64,000 nucleotides of DNA from JARICQ01 sp964527205 (GCA_964527205.1 CAZGQG010000001.1:1-64000), one strand, 5' to 3'; shown: positions 33,341-42,378, numbered from the stretch's first letter. Made by a program: numbers and translations. Notes: a model not told the origin generated them from the sequence alone.

Positions 33341-35317
33341 TTATTTCTTTATTAATTCTGAAGCTCTTTGGAATACATGCTCTTCTGTAATATTGAACTT
33401 CTCAAATACCTGATCTCCAGGTCCAGAGGCTCCAAAGCTATTCATTCCAATTACTTCTCCATCTAGGCCTACATATTTGTGCCATCCTAGTTCTGATCCA
33501 GCTTCTACTGCTAATCTCTTTCTCATGGAACTAGGCAGTATCTCTTCTTTATAGGCTCCATCCTGCTCTTCAAATAGATCCCAGGAAGGCATGCTTATTA
33601 CTCTTACACCCTTTCCTTCTTCTTCTAGTCTCTTTGCAGCATTATATGCTAGATGTACCTCAGATCCACTTGCCATTATTATTAAGTCTAAGTCATTTTC
33701 TTCCTTCTTTAAAATATATGCACCCCTTAGGGCTTCCTTTCCACTTCCCTCTAGTAAAGGCAATCCCTGTCTCGTAAGAATTAAGGCACTTGGTGTATTC
33801 TTGCTTTCTAGGGCTAATTTCCATCCAGCAGCAGTTTCTACAGCATCCGCTGGTCTAAAGGTCATAAAGTTTGGAATAGATCTAAGCATTGCCAATTGTT
33901 CAATTGGCTGATGAGTAGGTCCATCTTCTCCAACTCCTATACTATCGTGAGTTAGGACATAGATTGAAGGAACTCCCATTAATGCAGATAGTCTCATTGA
34001 TGGCTTCATATAGTCACTAAATACAAAGAAGGTAGATGCAAAGGCCCTAAGACCTCCATGCAAGTTCATTCCATTGACTATACCTGCCATGGCATGCTCT
34101 CTTATACCAAAGTGCATATTAGATCCACTGTAATTATCCTTGCTAAAGCTTTCTCTGCTCTTCATGTTAGTATTATTTGATGGTGCCAAGTCTGCTGACC
34201 CACCTATAAGATTAGGCAGTTTTTCTGCTATCCTATTGATTAATATACCAGATGCCTTTCTAGTTGCCATATCATCTTGGAAGTCCCAAAATTCATCAGA
34301 ATCCAAATAATCTAGGGGAAGTTCTAAACTCATCCACTTTTCAAATTCTTCTCCTAGCTCTGGATATTCTCTCTTATATGCTTCAAAGAGCTTATTCCAC
34401 TCTTCTTCTTCTTTTTTTCCTTCATTAATTAATTCTTTCATATGGTTCTTTACTTCTCCTGGTACTGTAAAAGGCTCTTCCTTCCAGCCAAGATAGTCCT
34501 TTAGTTTAAGAACATTTTCTTCTCCCAGTGGTGCTCCATGGGCATCTGCACTATCTTCCTTAACACTTCCATAACCGATTTTTGTAGTTATCTTTATAAG
34601 GCTTGGTTTATCTAAATTTTCCTTGGCCTTATTGATCTTTTCTAAAATCTTCCCTATATCATTTCCATCTTCTACTTCTAGTACTTCCCATCCTAGGGCT
34701 TCAAATCTCTTATTCATATCCTCTGAAAATGCTAGGTCTGTTCTACCCTCTATGGTAATTGAGTTTGAATCAAATAGAACGATCAGCTTGCCTAGGCCAA
34801 GAGTTCCTGCCAGAGAAGTAGCTTCATAGGCTATACCCTCCATAAGGTCTCCGTCTCCTGCCAGTAGATAAGTATAGTGATCTATTAATTTATATTTATC
34901 CTTATTAAACTTAGCTGCTAAATGAGCTTCTGCTATGGCCATACCTACTCCGTTTGATATTCCCTGTCCTAAAGGTCCTGTAGTAGCTTCTACTCCCACT
35001 GTGTCTCCATATTCAGGATGACCTGGGGTATTGCTACCTAACTGCCTAAAGTCCTTTATATCATCCATGCTAAGGCCATAACCAAATAGATGTAATAGTG
35101 AATACAGTAACATTGAACCATGTCCTGCTGATAGGATAAATCTATCCCTATCTACCCAATTAGGATTTTCAGGATTGTGTTTCATAGCCTTACTCCAAAG
35201 AGTATATGCCATTGGTGCTGCCCCTAATGGAAGTCCTGGATGTCCAGAATTTGCCTTTTCTACTGCCTCTGCAGATAGTACTCTTAGGGTATTAATACTT
35301 AAATTATCTATATTCAT
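33341..35317 (-). CDS. tkt: Transketolase
   Basis: 658 residues from the ATG at 35317 (AGGAGAGG upstream; a longer frame of 15 codons lacks any ribosome site). Thiamine diphosphate binding motif GDGDLMEGIAYEA, the N-terminal SGHPGLPLGAAP and the middle-domain GIREHAMAGIVNG with the catalytic glutamate are intact, as is THDSIGVGEDGPTHQPIEQL. Full-length single-chain enzyme linking the pentose phosphate pathway and glycolysis. It would also help recycle pentose phosphates from nucleoside salvage. No terminator is visible before the trpS promoter. Confidence 0.97.
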   Translation of the reverse strand: MNIDNLSINTLRVLSAEAVEKANSGHPGLPLGAAPMAYTLWSKAMKHNPENPNWVDRDRFILSAGHGSMLLYSLLHLFGYGLSMDDIKDFRQLGSNTPGHPEYGDTVGVEATTGPLGQGISNGVGMAIAEAHLAAKFNKDKYKLIDHYTYLLAGDGDLMEGIAYEATSLAGTLGLGKLIVLFDSNSITIEGRTDLAFSEDMNKRFEALGWEVLEVEDGNDIGKILEKINKAKENLDKPSLIKITTKIGYGSVKEDSADAHGAPLGEENVLKLKDYLGWKEEPFTVPGEVKNHMKELINEGKKEEEEWNKLFEAYKREYPELGEEFEKWMSLELPLDYLDSDEFWDFQDDMATRKASGILINRIAEKLPNLIGGSADLAPSNNTNMKSRESFSKDNYSGSNMHFGIREHAMAGIVNGMNLHGGLRAFASTFFVFSDYMKPSMRLSALMGVPSIYVLTHDSIGVGEDGPTHQPIEQLAMLRSIPNFMTFRPADAVETAAGWKLALESKNTPSALILTRQGLPLLEGSGKEALRGAYILKKEENDLDLIIMASGSEVHLAYNAAKRLEEEGKGVRVISMPSWDLFEEQDGAYKEEILPSSMRKRLAVEAGSELGWHKYVGLDGEVIGMNSFGASGPGDQVFEKFNITEEHVFQRASELIKK

Positions 35318-35533
35318 AAGATCCTCTCCTTTTAATCTATCCTCACTTATACATATATCCATTTACAGGATATATAATCACTTCCAAAGCTTTCTCTCTA
35401 TTTATACTACACTTAGATAAAAATTTCAATTAAATAATCAATATTCTTCACTATTTCCCTCTTTCTAGATGAAGACAAGGAAAATCTCCCTATTTATAGA
35501 TTTTTAGGGTATATAAATCTAGAGGTGATCCTT

Positions 35534-36235
35534 TTGGAAAAGTTTAATATTTTAGTGGTTGAGGATGAAAAAAATATATCTGATGTTATAATTGCCTATT
35601 TAGAAAAGGAAAATTTTCATGTCTTTAAGGCCTATGATGGTAAAGAAGCTCTGGAGCTATTTGAAAAAGAAGAAATACACTTAATAATACTTGACCTAAT
35701 GCTGCCGGAAATATCTGGAGAAGAGGTCTGCAAGAGGATAAGATCAATATCCAATGTTCCTATCATAATGCTTACGGCTAAGACTGAGGAATTGGATAAA
35801 ATAAAGGGGCTTAGCCTGGGTGCAGATGACTATGTATCCAAGCCCTTTAGTCCTAAGGAACTTATAAGCCGGGTTAAGGCCCTACTTAGAAGGTCCTATA
35901 GAGATCATAGTCCCCTGGCTGAAAATCTCTATTTCAATCAGGATGATTTAATAGTTGAAGTGGAAAAGATGCAGGTAAAAAAAGCTGGAGAACTGGTAGA
36001 TCTAACATCCAATGAGTTTAAAATACTCTTGGCCTTGGTGTCTTCTCCTTACCATGTGCTTTCTAGAGAGCAGTTAATCCAAACTGCCTTTGGACTTGAT
36101 TATGATGGCTTTGACAGGACCATAGATACTCATATAAAAAATATCCGACAAAAGATTGAGGACAATCCTAAAAAACCTAAATATATTATTACAGTCTATG
36201 GAGCAGGCTACAAATTTGAAACTAATAGCCTATAA
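35534..36235 (+). CDS. OmpR/PhoB-family response regulator
   Basis: 233 residues from the TTG at 35534, preceded by AGAGGTGAT at good spacing; an earlier GTG lies within that ribosome site. Receiver domain with acidic pocket (VVEDE), phosphoacceptor Asp54 (IILDLMLPE), Thr81 and Lys103 (SKPF), then a winged-helix domain with the usual LTSNEFKILLAL and RTIDTHIKNIRQKI recognition region. The partner kinase is encoded at 36947-38317 on the same strand but is separated by an opposite-strand gene. It probably binds the 11-bp tandem repeat at 36776-36797. Confidence 0.93.
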   Translation: MEKFNILVVEDEKNISDVIIAYLEKENFHVFKAYDGKEALELFEKEEIHLIILDLMLPEISGEEVCKRIRSISNVPIIMLTAKTEELDKIKGLSLGADDYVSKPFSPKELISRVKALLRRSYRDHSPLAENLYFNQDDLIVEVEKMQVKKAGELVDLTSNEFKILLALVSSPYHVLSREQLIQTAFGLDYDGFDRTIDTHIKNIRQKIEDNPKKPKYIITVYGAGYKFETNSL

Positions 36236-36243
36236 ACACAAAA

Positions 36244-36269
36244 ATAGTGAGGTCAATTGACCTCACTAT
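36244..36269. terminator. Hairpin between the response regulator and the convergent secreted-protein gene
   Basis: Perfect 11-bp stem ATAGTGAGGTC with AATT loop. T-run (TATTTTTG) only on the minus strand, so it terminates chiefly the secreted-protein gene; it may end the response regulator transcript weakly. Confidence 0.7.
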
Positions 36270-36294
36270 CTCCATCTAATCTTCTATTTTCCTA

Positions 36295-36735
36295 TTAAAA
36301 ATTTTTTCTCATCATTCTTCCACCATGAGACCTTCTTCCCTGACCCATATGGTGGCCTCTTCCTCTTGTAAATCCTTCTTCTTCACGAAGCTTGTCCATT
36401 TCAGCAAAGTGTGTTCTCCATTCTTCCGCTTCTTCCTTGCTAATACGGCCTTCTTCAAGAGCAAGTTTTATTCTCTCTTCCCTATACTCATCTCTTAACT
36501 CCACTCTCTCCTTAAAGAGTTCTTGTCTTTCTTCTTCACTTAGATTTTCAAAATCATCAAAACAACAAGCTCTCTGGTCAAAGTCCTCCCTGTGTCTAGG
36601 TCCAAATCCACCCTGCATAAAGCCAATACCTCTTTCAAATTCTTCTGACCTTATCTCTATAGAATCCCCGTAGCTTGCAAATGTTCCTATGGCAAGTGCA
36701 AATACCAATACAACTACTAATAATGTCTTTTTCAT
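36295..36735 (-). CDS. Secreted Spy/CpxP-like Met/His-rich protein, opposite strand within the two-component locus
   Basis: 146 residues with an N-terminal signal sequence (about 1-20, ends near FASYG). The middle is a long, highly charged helical region (LSEEERQELFKERVEL to THFAEMDKLREEE, about 65-120) of the short-helix type seen in Spy/CpxP and DUF2680 proteins. A CC pair is at 57-58 and the C-terminal tail is rich in Gly, Arg, His and Met (GHHMGQGRRSHGG, MM). These features suggest an extracytoplasmic metal-binding or chaperone-like stress protein. It is transcribed against the flanking regulator and kinase genes, has GGGGAGA before its ATG, and a TATAAT -10 with tandem 11-bp repeats at the -35 position. 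Function is inferred. Confidence 0.72.
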   Translation of the reverse strand: MKKTLLVVVLVFALAIGTFASYGDSIEIRSEEFERGIGFMQGGFGPRHREDFDQRACCFDDFENLSEEERQELFKERVELRDEYREERIKLALEEGRISKEEAEEWRTHFAEMDKLREEEGFTRGRGHHMGQGRRSHGGRMMRKNF

Positions 36736-36762
36736 CTTATCTCCCCTTTCTTTACTAACTTC

Positions 36763-36797
36763 ATTATATAAGGAGATTATGAAGGAATTATGAAGAA
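36763..36797 (-). promoter_or_regulatory. Promoter of the secreted-protein gene with 11-bp tandem repeats
   Basis: -10 TATAAT on the minus strand (36763-36768). Seven bases upstream of it lie two tandem 11-mers, ATTATGAAGGA (36776-36786) and ATTATGAAGAA (36787-36797), with no recognisable -35 hexamer. OmpR/PhoB regulators bind such 11-bp direct repeats at the -35 position of activated promoters. Confidence 0.6.
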
Positions 36798-36946
36798 ATA
36801 AATAAATTATCCTATTTTCTTCACATTATACTCAAATTTCAATGCTATAATATAAATATAAACTTAGTAAATAATTTATTTTACAATATAAATAGGCTTG
36901 TAGGGCTCATAAAGGTCCTTCTCAAGCTCTCTAGGAGGAATAAAAT

Positions 36947-38317
36947 ATGAAACTCTCTAAAAAAATAACCCTCTTCTTTATTGCTGCCATACTGGTATCC
37001 ATAGTAATTGTAGGCTTATTCTCTAATAGGATTATAAACCGTAGATTTGACACTTATCTAGTGGATGAACAAAGAAAAAAGCTAGATCAAATAAGCAATG
37101 AAATCAATGAGCTTTATAGGGAAAATGATTATAGCCTCTATGAACAGCAAATATCCTCCTATGCATCCTTGGAAAATCTAAGCATTAAGGTCACTGATCT
37201 AGATGGAAAGATTATATACTCCTCAGATCATATGATGAGAATGGGAAATATGCATAGGCAGATGATGAGAAGGCATAGTATTTCTGAAGGTGAATATGTG
37301 GAAAAGAGCTTTCCCCTAATGGGAAAAGTCGCCCAGGTAGGAAACTTAATAATAGGCTATATAGATAATTCCTATCTTACAGAAAATGCCTTGATTTTTA
37401 AAAGCACTATGACCAGGCTGCTTATAAGTTCAGCTGTCCTAGCCACATTTATAGGCATTATAGCAAGTGTATTCCTAGCCAGAAGTCTTACAAGACCCCT
37501 TCTTGATATTAGGAATACAGCCCAGGAAATGCAAAGGGGTAATCTTCACAGAAGGTCTGATTTAAAGACCAATACCATAGAGATCCAGGAACTTTCTAAT
37601 AGTGTTAATTATTTAGGGGAAACCCTATCCAAGCAGGAGGAGATAAGAAATAAGTATGCATCTGATATTTCCCATGAACTTAGAACTCCTATTTCAACAC
37701 TGAAAAGCCATATAGAGGCAATTATGGATGGGGTATGGCAGGCTAGTCCTGAGCACCTATCCATACTCTTAGAGGAAATCAATAGACTGTCTGGTCTTGT
37801 AGAGGATCTTAGGGTGTCCTTTAATTCTCAGGAAAGAAATCTGGATTTAGATAAGAGTAGATTTAATATTTCCCAGGAAATAAATGATATTTTAGATAGC
37901 TACCAGCCAATTTTTACCAAGGAAGAGATTTCCCTTAAAAAAAATATAGAAGCTCCCCTAGATATTTATATGGACCGGGATAAGCTTAGGCAAATAATCT
38001 ATAATCTTCTTACAAATTCTCTTAAGGCCCTGGATAGCCCAGGAGAAATTTCTATAGGTCTTGAGAACTTAGGGGGAGAAGTCCTAATAAGCATAGAAGA
38101 CAATGGTATAGGCATAAGAGAAGAAGATCTTCCTCAGATTTTTCATAGGTTTTATAGGGTGGATGAATCTAGAAATACTGCTACAGGTGGAACAGGCCTA
38201 GGCTTATCCATTGTAAAGTCCCTAGTTGAGGCCCATGAGGGCACTGTAAGCATAGAAAGTAAGTATGGGGAATTTACAAGATTTCTTATAAGGCTTCCTA
38301 GGCATATGGAGAAATAG
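36947..38317 (+). CDS. Sensor histidine kinase with Met/His-rich extracytoplasmic loop
   Basis: 456 residues: membrane helices at about 8-28 and 156-178, a sensor domain between them, HAMP (about 178-230), dimerisation domain with the phospho-histidine His243 (ISHELRTP), and an HATPase domain with N box, DNGIGI and GTGLGLSIVK. The sensor has a dense Met/His patch at 95-110 (H95, M96, M97, M99, M102, H103, M106, M107, H110), compatible with binding a soft metal such as Cu(I) or Ag(I). AGGAGG precedes the ATG. The response regulator gene at 35.5 kb is its likely partner. Confidence 0.93.
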   Translation: MKLSKKITLFFIAAILVSIVIVGLFSNRIINRRFDTYLVDEQRKKLDQISNEINELYRENDYSLYEQQISSYASLENLSIKVTDLDGKIIYSSDHMMRMGNMHRQMMRRHSISEGEYVEKSFPLMGKVAQVGNLIIGYIDNSYLTENALIFKSTMTRLLISSAVLATFIGIIASVFLARSLTRPLLDIRNTAQEMQRGNLHRRSDLKTNTIEIQELSNSVNYLGETLSKQEEIRNKYASDISHELRTPISTLKSHIEAIMDGVWQASPEHLSILLEEINRLSGLVEDLRVSFNSQERNLDLDKSRFNISQEINDILDSYQPIFTKEEISLKKNIEAPLDIYMDRDKLRQIIYNLLTNSLKALDSPGEISIGLENLGGEVLISIEDNGIGIREEDLPQIFHRFYRVDESRNTATGGTGLGLSIVKSLVEAHEGTVSIESKYGEFTRFLIRLPRHMEK

Positions 38318-38363
38318 GATAAGATTTATATTATAAGCCTATGATCTAAAAAACTATAAAAAT

Positions 38364-38407
38364 AAAGAGATGAAGATATTATTCATATGTAATATCTTCA
38401 TCTCTTT
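38364..38407. terminator. Bidirectional terminator between the kinase and ferredoxin genes
   Basis: Perfect 18-bp stem (AAAGAGATGAAGATATTA and its complement, 8-nt loop), flanked by A-rich and T-rich tracts. Confidence 0.88.
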
Positions 38408-38422
38408 TATATTCCTTATCTT

Positions 38423-38614
38423 TTATTCTTCTATGGTGATTGCATCTACTGGACATTGGTCTTCTGCATCCTTAGCTTCTTCTTCTACATCTGCTGGTAC
38501 TGGATCAGCAATTACTATGGCGATATTTTCATCATCCATTTCAAATACCTCTGGACATATACTTGTACAGAGTGCACAACCAATGCAGGTATCTCTATCA
38601 ACTTTAGCTTTCAT
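38423..38614 (-). CDS. Single-cluster [4Fe-4S] ferredoxin
   Basis: 63 residues from the ATG at 38614. I reject the GTG three codons earlier because it overlaps the AGGAGG ribosome site, which is eight bases before the ATG and lies within the last codons of mtaD. Cysteines 10, 13 and 16 (CIGCALC) with Cys54 (CPVDAI) bind one cubane cluster; Cys20 is the spare cysteine seen in this ferredoxin type, where a second cluster or a disulfide would be. It is a low-potential electron carrier in the cytoplasm. The mtaD stop and the ferredoxin start are nine bases apart, suggesting one transcript. Confidence 0.94.
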   Translation of the reverse strand: MKAKVDRDTCIGCALCTSICPEVFEMDDENIAIVIADPVPADVEEEAKDAEDQCPVDAITIEE

Positions 38615-38619
38615 ATTGC

Positions 38620-39785
38620 TCACCTCCTTATTAGATCCTTAGCTCTTTTTTCTACCATATATTTAATCTTTTCCACATCCAAGCTTTTTATCTGTCTGTT
38701 TTCCATTAATATCCTTCCATCTACTATTACAGTATCTACATCAGAGCCCTGAGTTGAATAGGCTATGGCTGAGATCTGATCGTGATGAGGATATAGGTGA
38801 GCCTTGTCTGTATCTATTAGNNNNNNNNNNNNNNNNNNNNNNNNNNNNNNNNNNNNNNNNNNNNNNNNNNNNNNNNNNNNNNNNNNNNNNNNNNNNNNNN
38901 NNNNNNNNNNNNNNNNNNNNCTGCCTTCAACATTGCATCTATTGGAGCAAAGCCACTGGCAAGCTTTAGATTACTGGATGGATTATTTACTGGGAAGAGT
39001 CCCTTTTCCTTCATAATCTTTATATCTTCATCATTTACATGAACACAATGGGCTCCTATGGTGTGTATATCCAATAGGCCTAAATCATTTACATGTTGGA
39101 CTGGGGTTTTTCCATGGTCCTTTAAACTATCTTCCAATTCTTTTTTTGTTTCTGACAGGTGTATATGGATACCTGTATTTAAGTCCTTAGCAAGTTCCAA
39201 GCTTCTCTTTAAGAAGTCTGGACTGCAAGTATAGGGTGCATGAGGGGCTACCATTACCTTTATTCTTCCCTCTGCCCTTCCATGCCAAGTATTAAAGAGT
39301 TCTCTGGTCTCATCTAGCTTGTCTTGAGATCCACCCTCTTCTTCAATCAAACCCCTGGTAAGAACCCCTCTCATACCTGATTCTTCCAAGGCCTTACCAA
39401 CCTCATCCATAAAGAAGTACATGTCGCAAAAGGCTGTGGTTCCACTTTCGATCATTTCTACCATACTGAGAAGAGATCCCCAATATACATCTTCTGCCTG
39501 TAGATTTGCCTCTATAGGCCAAATCTTCTTTGTAAGCCAATCATGAAGTGGCATGTCGTCTGCAAAGTTTCTAAGAAGACTCATTCCAATATGGGTGTGG
39601 CTATTTACCAGTCCTGGCATGGCTATTCTGTTCTTACCATCTATTTCTCTTTCCACTTCTATATCTTCTCTAATTTCACCAATATGAAAGATCTTATCTT
39701 CTTTTATATATATATTTGTACTTTCTATCCATTCTTCTTTTCCATCCATAGGAATAAGTCCTACATTTTTTATTAAAATACTCAT
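38620..39785 (-). CDS. mtaD: MtaD: MTA/SAH/5'-deoxyadenosine deaminase, interrupted by an assembly gap
   Basis: The N-terminal 288 residues and C-terminal 66 residues are visible on either side of the 100-N gap. Metal ligands His63 and His65 (NSHTHIG), the IHIHLSETK strand and the C-terminal HLYPHHDQISAIAYSTQGSD are those of the MtaD/DadD subgroup, which deaminates methylthioadenosine, adenosylhomocysteine or 5'-deoxyadenosine to inosine forms. The frames on the two sides do not join across exactly 100 bases; by family length about 75 residues (225 bp), including the catalytic Asp region, are missing. I take it as one intact gene with an under-sized gap. It probably feeds the phosphorylase-isomerase-aldolase operon at 12.6-15.1 kb. 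Confidence 0.88.
38821..38920. other. Assembly gap (100 N) inside mtaD
   Basis: Exactly 100 N. The coding frame needs a gap length of 2 modulo 3, whereas 100 gives 1, and about 225 missing bases are expected from the protein family, so the size is a placeholder. Confidence 0.98.
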
Positions 39786-39802
39786 TTCTCCACTCCTTAA
39801 TT

Positions 39803-40345
39803 TTAATCTAAATCTATAGTTGTATATCTCATTATACTATAGACTAGAGTTGGTATTAGGATTAACTGTATAATTATACCTGGTAAACCTGTGGTTACTG
39901 CTGTAACTATAAAGGCCACTGGATCTAAAAATGCTGGAGCTAGTTCTCCTGAGAATAGTATGGCAAGTAAAAATACCATTACACCTGCCATTATCCTACC
40001 TACTATCATGGATATGATTAAGGTAACTACTGATGGTACCTTCATTCTTCTATAAAGCAGGGATGTAATAAGTCCATAAAATCCTAGTTCAACCATCATT
40101 ATAAGGGCCATGGGAAAGAATACTGGCATTCCACTAATTAAACTGTTCAGTAGAGGCGTTAGGACCCCTAAGGAAAATGCTAAAGATGGTGGTAGTAAAA
40201 AACCTCCTAATAATACTGTGATGTGCATAGGCAAAAATACTGTTCCTGGTATTCCCGTGCTATGAAATATATAGGGTATAATTACTCCGATTGCTAGAAG
40301 CAATCCTGCTATTACTATTCTTTTCACATAATTTCTCTTATACAT
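39803..40345 (-). CDS. ECF transporter S component (substrate unknown)
   Basis: 180 residues from the ATG at 40345 (AAGGAGAG five bases upstream; the longer frame runs back through the DUF1893 gene). Six hydrophobic segments, with MHITVLLGGFLLPPSLAF and PVFFPMALIMMVELGFYGL resembling the loop and substrate region of ECF S components. Such proteins bind vitamins or metals and pair with the shared EcfA/EcfT module. The tight link to DUF1893 (23 bases) is a recurring clostridial arrangement as far as I recall, but the ligand is not known. Confidence 0.8.
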   Translation of the reverse strand: MYKRNYVKRIVIAGLLLAIGVIIPYIFHSTGIPGTVFLPMHITVLLGGFLLPPSLAFSLGVLTPLLNSLISGMPVFFPMALIMMVELGFYGLITSLLYRRMKVPSVVTLIISMIVGRIMAGVMVFLLAILFSGELAPAFLDPVAFIVTAVTTGLPGIIIQLILIPTLVYSIMRYTTIDLD

Positions 40346-40368
40346 TTTATCTCTCCTTTCTAATTTAC

Positions 40369-40791
40369 TTAATTCAATGAATCTAAGAATTCTTCTATCC
40401 TCTCTAGAAGTACATCTGGATCTTCTGTATCTAGGGATCTTTTTTCTATGGGGCAATACCCTGTCCTATCCCTATTCATTATATATTCACTGCTCTCCTT
40501 GTATTCATAAAGGATCTTGTTCTTATCTAAAACCCCTATTGCATTTTCTGATATAAGATCTGTATATAAGCTTTCTATTCCAAGATAAGCACAAAGTATG
40601 GCTGCTCCCTTTCCTATAACCCTATCTGCCAGGGCTCCTCCCCTAGCATCTTCCTTTAAATTTCTAGCTAGATAATACATAGGTTTAATGCCCCTATCTA
40701 TACTGCAAAAAATAATTTCTCCATCCTTTACTAGGACAATTTTTAAATCCTCTTCATCTAAAACTTTTTTGGCTAAATCTATATCCTTCAA
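40369..40791 (-). CDS. DUF1893 protein (TM1506-like, cytidine deaminase fold)
   Basis: 140 residues matching the DUF1893 family: DLAKKVLDEEDLKIVLVKDGEIIF, then RGGALADRVIGKGAAILCAYLGIESLYTDLISENA, and a short Cys-Pro motif (GYCPIEKRSL). The structural relative TM1506 has a cytidine deaminase-like fold without the usual zinc motif. It is cytoplasmic with unknown function. It lies between a MATE transporter (upstream, 17 bases) and an ECF S component (downstream), so a role in salvage or modification of a transported small molecule is plausible. Confidence 0.8.
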   Translation of the reverse strand: MKDIDLAKKVLDEEDLKIVLVKDGEIIFCSIDRGIKPMYYLARNLKEDARGGALADRVIGKGAAILCAYLGIESLYTDLISENAIGVLDKNKILYEYKESSEYIMNRDRTGYCPIEKRSLDTEDPDVLLERIEEFLDSLN

Positions 40792-40808
40792 CTAATCACT
40801 CCTTAATC

Positions 40809-42164
40809 TTAGTATTCAATTGCCTGACTATCAAATATATCTCTTCTTTTAAAATAAAAATATGAAAAGAATAATCTAAAACACATATCTAAGGCTATTG
40901 CTATCCATATCCACACTATGTCTGCCTTAAATACAAAGGCTATTAGCATTACTAGGGGTACCCTTATTATCCAAAGACCAATTCCTGCATTAATCATAGG
41001 TATCTTTACATAGCCTGCACCTCTAATGGCACCATTTAGTACTCCTGAAATATTTTGTGGAAGCTGGGTAATTCCCATGACTATAAGATATATTGCTCCT
41101 ATTTCAATTACTTCCAAGTCATTAGTAAGAAGGCCCATTATTTGTTTAGGTAGGAAAATAAGAGCTCCTCCTGCTATTAGGGTAATAATTATAGTTATTT
41201 TAATTAATTGCCTCAAGTATTTCTTTCCAATATCCCTGTCCTTGCCACCTAGGGCTTGGCCTGTAAATGTAGTGGCAGCTATGCCAAATCCTGTTGCAGG
41301 CATATAGGATATAGATTCTGCTTGCAGTCCCAGTTGATAGGCTGCATAGGCTATCTCTCCATATGTAAGTATGGCTCTTGTTATAAATATAGAAGACATC
41401 TGCCAAAAGGCTGTCTCAAAGGAAGTAGGAAGTCCAAACCTAATTATTGTAAGGGATTCCTTTAGATTGATCTTAAAGGAAAACTTTCCTCCTATAGTCC
41501 TAATTGTTCCTCTTTTACCAAATAACATTATAATTCCAAATACTGCAGCAAGGATATAGGCTATATTATAGGCATAGCCTGCTCCCTTTAAGCCTAATTC
41601 CATTACAAAGATAAATATATATCCAAGAAAAATATTAATAATATTTAAGATTCCCACTGTAATCATAGGTGTCTTTGCATTACCCATGCCTTGAAAGACT
41701 CCTGCCACAAGAACTATTGCTGCCAGAGCTGGAAATGACCAGGATATGGTCTTAAGGTATATGGTTCCATTGGCTAGTAACTCCTTGCTTGGATTAAAGA
41801 CCTTGAGTAAAAAACCAGCATTCCAATAAATAAGTTGTTGAAATACCACCGCCAGGCCTAAGGATATTATAAAGGCCTGTTCAGAGATGGATTTCAACTT
41901 TAGAAATTTACCTCCCCCATAGGCCTGGGCTACTAAGACTGAGGCTCCAGTTCCTATTCCCTTGAATATAGCCCATACTATCTTATATAAAACCATTGCA
42001 ATCCCTATTGATCCCACTGCTATTGGGTTTATCCTTCCTATCATAGCCATCAAGACTAGACCCGCTGTCATCTGCAAGATGTTCTCCACAGTAATAGGTA
42101 AAACCATGGATACTATCCTGCTTTTTATTTGCTTATCATCAAGAATAATCTCTTCCAATGGCAT
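40809..42164 (-). CDS. MATE family efflux transporter
   Basis: 451 residues, twelve predicted helices in two homologous halves, with the MATE features MIGRINPIAVGSIGIA near the N-terminus and GFGIAATTFTGQALGG in the second half. These export cationic drugs or metabolites by Na+ or H+ exchange. It sits first in a run with DUF1893 and the ECF S component; GGAG precedes the ATG. Confidence 0.92.
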   Translation of the reverse strand: MPLEEIILDDKQIKSRIVSMVLPITVENILQMTAGLVLMAMIGRINPIAVGSIGIAMVLYKIVWAIFKGIGTGASVLVAQAYGGGKFLKLKSISEQAFIISLGLAVVFQQLIYWNAGFLLKVFNPSKELLANGTIYLKTISWSFPALAAIVLVAGVFQGMGNAKTPMITVGILNIINIFLGYIFIFVMELGLKGAGYAYNIAYILAAVFGIIMLFGKRGTIRTIGGKFSFKINLKESLTIIRFGLPTSFETAFWQMSSIFITRAILTYGEIAYAAYQLGLQAESISYMPATGFGIAATTFTGQALGGKDRDIGKKYLRQLIKITIIITLIAGGALIFLPKQIMGLLTNDLEVIEIGAIYLIVMGITQLPQNISGVLNGAIRGAGYVKIPMINAGIGLWIIRVPLVMLIAFVFKADIVWIWIAIALDMCFRLFFSYFYFKRRDIFDSQAIEY

Positions 42165-42324
42165 TTCTCCTTTAAAGATATTAGTGAAACTATTATATTA
42201 TACTTAGAACCTTCAAACAAGCCTATCTATGTATTATATTAATAATCCTCTTACTACACTATATCACTTTAAGCCTGTTTTTTGAAGATTATTATTTCCA
42301 GCTTATGGAAAAATATTTTAGGAT

Positions 42325-42339
42325 TGATAACAATTATCA
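42325..42339 (+). promoter_or_regulatory. Fur/Zur-like operator upstream of rpsD
   Basis: TGATAACAATTATCA matches the 7-1-7 inverted repeat TGATAATNATTATCA with a single mismatch and abuts the -35 element of the rpsD promoter, where a bound repressor would block transcription. Confidence 0.5.
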
Positions 42340-42368
42340 TTTACTTTTTATAATAATTATGATATATT
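42340..42368 (+). promoter_or_regulatory. Promoter of rpsD
   Basis: -35 TTTACT (42340-42345), exactly 17 bp, -10 TATATT (42363-42368). Confidence 0.65.
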
Positions 42369-42378
42369 ATATTTGGCT

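Noticed and set aside
36244..36269. Evidence that regulator and kinase genes form one transcript
   Set aside because: A hairpin and an opposite-strand gene lie between them, and the kinase has its own ribosome site and upstream region; they are more likely transcribed separately.
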